Shown here: piece after piece, positions 57,138 to 64,000 of the stretch | Numbering within the stretch: position 1 is the first letter of the stretch | Layout of the letters: each line of letters starts with the position of its first letter | Assembly: GCA_947652605.1 (NCBI GenBank) | Contig: OX393576.1 | Span: 57,140,966 to 57,204,965 of the forward strand | Direction of reading: 5' to 3' | Origin: Elmis aenea | Taxonomy: Eukaryota; Arthropoda; Insecta; Coleoptera; Elmidae | Length of the DNA: 64,000 bases | The notes under the pieces: model-generated | Seen by the model: only the letters and a program-made list of their open reading frames with translations | Told to the model about the DNA's origin: nothing | Databases searched by the model: none | Program-made: the position numbers and the translations under genes

Positions 57138-57860
57138 ACATGTTTTGTAAGAATATAGTACAAAATTGAGGTTTAAAATTTGAATCTTTTAGTCTCCGCT
57201 ACCCCATTGCGCTAATATAAAGAGAACACATATTACAGAAATTATTTAAAAAATTTCTGTACAACCAATTGGAGTTTTTTGACTATGTGGCGTATTTTAC
57301 TCAGTAATTTTCATAAACTGATTCTATTTCTGTGCAAAACATTTGCTAATGGAGTATCTAATTTGATGGCAAGGTTCTTTTGAATGAGGCTATTTATTGT
57401 TCACTAAACAATAACCATTACTTTCTTGTGGTGCAGTTCTAGTCTGAGAAAATGGCTTAACGACTGCTTAACCAGAATTTTGACAGCTTTTAATTTTTGT
57501 TAAAAAATCGATTCCTTATCACAAATTACTATCCGATACAAAAAAGTTACTATTTAAAGCGATAATAACCTTACTTTGTTGTCTGCGCTGTATCCATTTG
57601 TGTTTTAAATTTTTCGATTATATTCAAGTGAGGAGAAATAGTTGTGATAATTTTAGAAAATCTTGAAGGAGGCTCACGAAAAGTTTAATATTAATTTAAA
57701 AATGTACTTTTTATTGAATTATTTCGGATTATTATATGATTCGTAAAATTATCTTGATATATGAAAGTTTGACTTAGGGTAACCACGATTAAAAAGTTTT
57801 TCATTGTAAAGACAGTTGCAGTACATTTTAAATTTGATTAAAGTAAACTTTATTTTATTT
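57138..57860. other. Anonymous AT-rich DNA
   Basis: No gene or repeat is recognised. Confidence 0.5.
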
Positions 57861-57862
57861 TA

Positions 57863-59169
57863 GGGGAGATCGGGTATTTTTGTTTTTATTTAATTTCTCA
57901 TAGAGTATTACAAATTTTTTACATCCAAATTGGTTTAATGATAGATTGGACATTTGTCTCGCTTCCAAGATATTTATTTCGTGCGTTTCGTAAAGCAACT
58001 GTTAGAAAAAAAAAATTTCTTTAGTAAGACAGCTGTTACTTTTAACCTCAACGTTGGGGCTAAAAGTAACAATGATTGGGGTAAGTTGTAACGGCAAAAT
58101 AATTTACACAGCTCATAAGTAGTGGGTAAATATATTAGTATTCATCAACAAAATTAATATTTTATTCAAAAATACACATTAGCAAAATGAAAAAATAAAA
58201 AAATAAATCTTTGGTAGAATACAAAATGATAAGTGAACAGTATGGCATACCAGGTAAGGGCGGTCCCAAATTATTAATATTATACTGGATCATAATAACT
58301 GTTTGTTTTATTTTTTTTTAAATCTAACCGCCCTTAAACTGACCGTCATTCATTAAATCATTAAAAGAGGGTCAGGTTAAGTTGGGTTGGTTAAAGCTTT
58401 GTTTATATTAAGTTATTAATATTAAGGTAATAGAATAAAAACAATGGCGGCTGGTAGGAAAACCAAAAGTACCAGATCTTACCAATTTACATAGGTTTTA
58501 TAATTTAAAATGCTTTTTAAGAAATGATTTAGCTTTACATACATTTCCATCATTAAACCGATATTATATACTGAGTTTTATAATTTAATAATTTGGTACT
58601 GCAGTTACCAGGTTTGCCAAGATTATAAGTACCTACATATTTAAAAATGTGAATCAAAAAGATACAACAAACTGGAAAATTATTCCGACAACTCTTGTAT
58701 ATTCTCATCTACAAAGAAAGCCACCAATTATGTGCTAAGAGTGAACATTTGCAAGTGAAAACATTAATTGGGGTTGGTTGTAACACTTTGTTACTTTTGA
58801 CCCCAAGTGTACACCAAAAAAAAACCAGGGAATCCACAATTAACCACGATTCTAACGTCAAATTGTATTGCATCCACCAATAGCCAACTAAATTTAGAAC
58901 AAAATAATATAGGTACTTTTTTGTTCCTATTTTAGAGATCGCCTAAAAGTTACTCGACGAATGAGACAACGCAGTAACTTTTAGGCGGAAAATAGTGACT
59001 CTGGCTGGCAAAAAGTTAACCTCTATGACAGATGAAAACTAGCAATGTAGGTAGGGAGCTGGATGTAACTTAACATTGCAAAAGCGTTAAGGGCGATATA
59101 AATCAAAAATTAAAGAAACTATAGGCACTGTTACAACCTACCCGTGTTACTTTTATCCCCGGTCTCCCC
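57863..59169 (+). mobile_element. GGGGAGACCGGGG family, copy 2
   Basis: The element starts GGGGAGATCGGG and ends TTTTATCCCCGGTCTCCCC with TA on both sides. The motif GTTACTTTTAnCCCC or its complement recurs near 58035-58095, 58770-58805 and 59150. Compared with copy 3, the left end has lost about 15 bp of the terminal repeat. No transposase is recognised. The 62-codon frame at 58695-58883 is matched in copy 3 only because the copies are related. Confidence 0.93.
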
Positions 59170-59171
59170 TA

Positions 59172-60338
59172 CTTTGGAAACTATCTGTAAACCAAAGAGA
59201 AGTTTCTTTTGCCAGCATCTGCTGTCACAGAACTAGATAAAGTTCTAACAACGTCATTTTTTTTGCGATGGCAAACTCAGTTATCTAAATTTTCTCTCGC
59301 ATGCGAACAGCACCTTTGGCATTTAGATTCGTTTAAAATATTTTCTGAACGATACATCACGATTCATAAAACGTCATAAAGTTATTGTGTTTAATTTGCT
59401 TTGGTTCGTAGATGTTATTATAAAAGGCAATTGTGTTCTCGAAGGGTTAAATAAAACAACCTCTTTGCATACGATAGATGTGTGTGTATCTATGCATGTA
59501 CGTCAGTTTATCCTCTCTAGGGAAATTTTCTATTAAAAGTCGCTTTGAAGGAGACAAACCTTCCATGCACAACCTGAACATTCTCTGAATCCCAACAAAA
59601 GATAAGCTCATTGTTGGTATTCGTTAAGAGACAGCATAATTTTCCATGACAAAAATTCAGTCGCGATGCTCTTTTGATTATTGTGGCTCTGACGTATCGT
59701 CAAAAGCGAATACAACAAAAAGTAATCTGCAATAGCAATTCATTTCCAAACTTCGAGGCTTCTTGGCAGAATATTTAATTTTCGATCGAGAATTTTCAAT
59801 GTTCTTGATATACATACTTACCTACTTATAATGCTGTTGTTCGTTTTAATCGCTTTTTCGTTGTTCATTTGACAATAAATTGCTACTTACAAATTTTTCC
59901 CCACGATATTTAGTTTTACTTTCGTCCAAAATGCTTACAATCAAATAAGTTTAAAAAATTTGCAGCCTAAAATTTTGCAGAGTAACAATTATGTTTAATG
60001 ATTAAATTTGAAGGAACAAAATTTGCAACCTTCGAAGGAATTTTTTTTTTAACTTACCTTAAACAAAGGAAGATACAATGTTGCTTTTTAATTTTTGACC
60101 GATACCATGAATACATTTTTGCATTTTCAGTTTTCATTAAATTTTCGTCAAAACGACAAATAATAGTCCACTTTTATTTAAAATTGCGTCACTATTTTGG
60201 AAGCAATACAAAATCTGTGGCTTCTTTCGGAAGATCTTGAATAATTTTAAAGATATAAAAACCATCAAATGTTACCCTTCTTACTTTAACGGAATTCATT
60301 TCGTTTCGGTTCACAGAAAATTTTGTTGGACCTAGTTG
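59172..60338. other. Unique spacer between two opposed repeat copies
   Basis: This 1.17-kb stretch is single copy within the window. It has no recognised gene. Open frames of about 80 codons on both strands (59998-60240 and 60192-60434) have no known domain. Confidence 0.5.
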
Positions 60339-60340
60339 TA

Positions 60341-61658
60341 GGGGAGACCGGGGATAAAAGTAACACGGGTAGATTGTAACAGTGCCTATAGTTTCTTTAA
60401 TTTTTGTTTTATATCGCCCTAAACGCTTTTGCAATGTTAAGTTACATCCAGCTCCCTACCTACATTGCTAGTTTTCATCTGTCATAGAGGTTAAGTTTTT
60501 GCCAGCCAGAGTCACTATTTTTCGCCTAAAAGTTACTGCGTTGTCTCATCCGTCGAGTAACTTTTAGGCGATCTCTAAAATAGGAACAAAAAAGTACCTA
60601 TATTATTTTGTTCTAAATTTAGTTGGCTATTGGTGGATGCAATACAATTTGACGTTAGAATCGTGGTTAATTGTGGATTCCCTGAAATTTTTTTTGTGTA
60701 CACTTGGGGTCAAAAGTAACAAAGTGTTACAACCAACCCCAATCAATGTTTTCACTTGCAAATGTTCACTCTTAGCACATAATTGGTGGCTTTCTTCGTA
60801 GATGAGAATATACAAGAGTTGTCGGAATAATTTTCCAGTTTGTTGTATCTTTTTGATTCACATTTTTAAATATGTAGGTACTTATAATCTTGGCAAACCT
60901 GGTAACTGCAGTCCCAAATTATTAAATTATAAAACTCAGTATAATATAATATCGGTTTAATGATGGAAATGTATGTAAAGCTAAATCATTTCTTAAAAAG
61001 CATTTTAAATTATAAAACCTATGTAAATTGGTAAGATCTGGTACTTTTGGTTTTCCTACCAGCCGCCATTGTTTTTATTCTATTACCTTAATATTTATAA
61101 CTTAATATAAACAAAGCATTAACCAACTCAACCTGACCCTCTTTTACTGATTTAATGAATGACGGTCAGTTTAAAGGGAAGTTAGATTTTTTTAAAATAA
61201 AACAAACAGTTATTATGATCTAGTGTAAATTTAATAATTTGGGACCGCCCTTGCCTGGTATGCCATACTGTTCACTTATCATTTTGTATTGTACCAAAGA
61301 TTATTTTTTTTATTTTTTAATTTTGCTAATGTGTATTTTTGAATAAAATATTAATTTTGTTGATGAATACTAATATATTTACTCACTACTTATGAGCTGT
61401 GTAAATTATTTTGCCGTTACAACTTACCCCAATCATTGTTACTTTTAGCCCCAACGTTGAGGTTGAAAGTAACAGCGGTCTTACTAAAGAAAAATTTTTT
61501 TTTTCAACAGTTGCTTTACGAAACACACGAAATAAATATCTTGGAAGCAAGACAAATGTCCAATCTATCATTAAACCAATTTGGATGTAAAAAAATTGTA
61601 ATAATCTATGAGAAATTAAATAAAAACAAAAAATGTTACTTTTATCCCCGGTCTCCCC
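60341..61658 (-). mobile_element. GGGGAGACCGGGG family, copy 3, opposite to copy 2
   Basis: Both ends are intact: GGGGAGACCGGGGATAAAAG at 60341 and CTTTTATCCCCGGTCTCCCC less one base shift at 61658, each followed inward by TAACA. TA flanks both sides. The sequence is the reverse complement of copy 2 over its whole length with scattered differences. Copies 2 and 3 use GTAACA-type motifs where copy 1 at 11.7 kb uses GTCACA, so there are two subfamilies. Confidence 0.95.
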
Positions 61659-61660
61659 TA

Positions 61661-62765
61661 CTTGAATAATTTTGTTTTTATTCTAGCCCTTATAATATAG
61701 TGTTTTTTTTTTCATGACACGTAATATGCCACTGGGGTCATTATTGATCGCAAAGCTCTTTATTATACAGAATCATGATTAATAATTAAAACTTTATTCC
61801 AAGCTTCGAATCCATTATTTAAACAAATCATAGTAGTATAATATAGTTACAAATAGTTACTAGTAATTGATTTTATATAATGATAACAATTAAAAACAAC
61901 TATTTTGCATTTATGTTACGTTTGCATATCGATAAAGTAATTGTCTTGTGATTAATACCTAGAAAGGTCTTCCAATGGTTGCATCTGTTTGAATGCTTTC
62001 TATTTAAATTTCTGGACTTTCCCAACATCTACACCACGTTTCAGTTTTTGCGACTCTTTTAACTGCCACTGTAAAGTTGATGGTTCTTGTAACTCTGTTT
62101 CAGTAGCCGCTAGTTGTTTTCATAGTTGCATAAAGGAACTGTCGCCGTTTGTAGCTCTTTTTTGTTTGTTTTTATTTAGGTGACACCATATAATGGTATA
62201 TCTATATGTTCGAACAAGCTTGTCCGTGGTATTTACACCTGATTTTGTTTTATTATAGTGAATTATTGTTGAGGTTTCTTCTTGTTACCTTCAGATATCT
62301 CACCAGTTTCGTATGTAGTTGATAGTAGCGTAACAGATTTTACCATTTTTGGACAATAAAACACTAATATATAGCATCGTCTTTATAGCCAAGTTTAGTT
62401 GAATGTAGGTCTGTTTTAACGTACTGTACCTTGTAATGTTAGTTCTTCTCTTTCAAATCTCCTGCAAGTTCAAGACTCGTAAAAAAATTATAATTGACCA
62501 CATTCCTCCTTGATTTCTTTAACCTCTCTTTCATATCTAAAACGACTCGTCTTAGTTGCGTTCACGCTGGTCACCTGATTTACCACTGTACATCTGGCAA
62601 TTGTAAATGTATTAGGTTTGACTGTCGCAGGATGCTGAAATCTTTGTGCCAATTTTTCTTGGCTTTGATAATATGTATTGTTTAAAGGGACATTTACTTT
62701 AGAAACTTGGCTGCTGATTGTCAACCGTTATGTTCTTATAGGGTGTGTATGCATCTTGGAGAGTA
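61661..62765. other. Anonymous DNA with weak coding-like traces
   Basis: The minus strand at 62488-62724 has a frame with TSRFRYEREVKEIKEECGQL, and further down LQTATVPLCNYENN appears. The composition is less AT-rich than the surroundings. I do not recognise the protein. It may be a decayed retroelement part, but this cannot be supported. Confidence 0.3.
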
Positions 62766-62773
62766 CCTATAGG

Positions 62774-63225
62774 TTTAAAAAACTGGTTACCCGTTATTTT
62801 TTGTCAGAAAAAGTTATTTTTAACCGAAACCGAAACCGTTATTTTTAAAGGCCAAAAAACGGTAACTTTTAACAAAATACTTCTAATAAAAAACCTGTTC
62901 TTTTAACATCTTTTTTTAATAAAAATTACCATGAAAAATACAAAATCTGTAGTAAATGCGATTAGTTTACCAAAAGTCATTACTGAACTCTTGATTGTAC
63001 ATTTATTATAAAATTATAAATAAATAATATCTTTTCATACTTTGCATTCCTGACCTATATAATTTTAAAAACCGGTTTTTTAAACCGGTTTATAATTTAA
63101 GTCGGGTTTTACTCTAAACCGGTTTTTTACGAATAAAACCGGTTTTTCAACAAAAACCGTTATAAAGATAAAGTTCTCGATTTCGGTTAACCGTTAACCA
63201 AAATTTTTTTCGGTTTCGAGCCCTG
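62774..63225. mobile_element. hAT-type MITE rich in AACCGGTTTT
   Basis: The 8-bp flank CCTATAGG occurs at 62766-62773 and 63226-63233. The right end CGGTTTCGAGCCCTG is a typical hAT end. The left end (TTTAAAAAACTGG) does not match it well and is probably damaged. The interior repeats AAAACCGGTTTT-type palindromes. A fragment of the same family lies at 40893-41010. Confidence 0.8.
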
Positions 63226-63233
63226 CCTATAGG

Positions 63234-64000
63234 TAGCTGAAATTTAAAAAGTGTTTACATCAGTGCCAGTATATCTGGGTTTAATTTTTTATGCTTCAGC
63301 ATTATCACAACGGAGGCATTAAGATATTGCAGTGAACCTGTTTCTTTTGTTAAATACAGGACCTCCATATTTAACATTCCACATATTTGTAATGCGATTT
63401 ATAAACCCCTGCTAATATCAGCAGAACAACGTTCCAAACTCGATGCTCAGTACCAAGGGTCACCTGTGGTATAAGGTGTAACTTATTTAAATTTTTGAAA
63501 AACGATAAATGCTACAAAAATTGTACTGTGCCAAAACATAAAATGTAATGTTTTGTGTAAAGTCAATTTTTTTTGGAATTCTAAGGAGCATTTTAAAAAT
63601 ATACAGATGCAAAGAGCTTGTCGGGTATTCAGTGATCCCATGATAATACGAGGGTTAAAGGATTGTATATAAATCTAAATTTTATTTTAAAATGAATATT
63701 TACAAGATTAAACTTTTAACATTAAAACAAGACAAACAAAACAAGAGATTGACGATAAATACACAGCAAATAGAATACATTGTTGGGGGTGGACCAAGTC
63801 AACCTTTGTACCTTGACACTAATACAATTTATTTTAAATGTAATTAAGTGCAAATACCTGAGTACTGAAATAACGGGCAACCCAAAAAGTAACTAGGAAA
63901 TTAGAAACTGAATAGGACACCATTAGGTCATCAATATACAACAGTATGGCTGAAAAATAACTAAAAATACGAAGGAAAGTTACACAAAACAGTAGTCGAA
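63234..64000. other. Anonymous DNA, possible element end at the window edge
   Basis: No gene is seen. At 63870 the sequence TAACGGGCAACCCAAAAAGT resembles a mariner-type end whose partner would lie beyond the window. Confidence 0.35.

Noticed and set aside
58695..60815. Similar 62-codon frames at 58695-58883 and 60627-60815 as a real gene
   Set aside because: They lie at the same place in two copies of one repeat, have no domain, and are explained by the copies' common origin.
61989..62724. Coding traces as a retroelement gag or pol gene
   Set aside because: The frames are short and I recognise no zinc knuckle, protease, RT or integrase motif.
1..64000. CRISPR arrays, rRNA genes, bacterial operons or an integrated virus
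   Set aside because: No regularly spaced repeats, no rRNA-like stretches, no prokaryotic gene packing and no viral protein motif were seen on either strand.

Overview
This window reads as nuclear DNA of an insect or a close arthropod. It is very AT-rich, has no operons or bacterial gene packing, and carries remains of Jockey-like LINEs, mariner/Tc1, hAT and piggyBac-like transposons, a tRNA-derived SINE and many MITEs. A beetle is a reasonable guess from this mixture, but I cannot fix the species. I found no intact host protein-coding gene, rRNA, true tRNA gene or CRISPR array. The window is probably intergenic DNA or the inside of a very large intron. Every recognisable protein-coding stretch comes from a mobile element, and every one is broken.

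Layout. 1-9.2 kb: two CAGGGTG-type MITEs, a Jockey reverse transcriptase split into two opposed pieces, and an element with AGGACAATT ends. 9.2-10.6 kb: a recent tandem duplication of a 692-bp unit that carries a strong hairpin. 11.7-12.9 kb: a GGGGAGACCGGGG-ended element with a hAT MITE inside. 14.4-15.8 kb: a piggyBac-like deletion derivative, then a cluster of GTCGCGAC palindromes. 18.2-19.7 kb: a foldback element interrupted by a second piggyBac-like derivative. 19.8-23.8 kb: fragments of an uncharacterised DDE-like protein, a hAT transposase, a Tc1-like transposase and a mariner transposase. 24.5-32.3 kb: hAT MITEs, a perfect 21-bp palindrome, an inverted-repeat element with long direct repeats, and one GC-raised anonymous segment. 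32.35-35.79 kb: a nested stack in which a mariner holds a hAT MITE and a piggyBac-like remnant, and the piggyBac-like remnant holds a TA-flanked foldback element. 36.4-40.9 kb: a LINE end, a pseudogene of a repeat-encoded family and a Tc1 pseudogene. 43-48.5 kb: inverted repeats, a SINE and the 3' end of a Jockey-like LINE. 49.7-53.8 kb: a third piggyBac-like family and a nested MITE complex. 55.1-56.2 kb: a second inverted-repeat element with long direct repeats. 57.9-61.7 kb: two opposed 1.3-kb copies of the GGGGAGACCGGGG family.

The most informative observations are about structure. The four-element nest gives a relative insertion order. An empty TTAA site survives in the opposite arm of the interrupted foldback. 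The split Jockey copy has the shape expected from twin priming. Independent piggyBac-like families all carry short subterminal palindromes. The duplicated 692-bp unit has a hairpin whose tip is the known ultra-stable d(GCGAAGC) fold. All alignments were made by eye, so identities and arm lengths are approximate.
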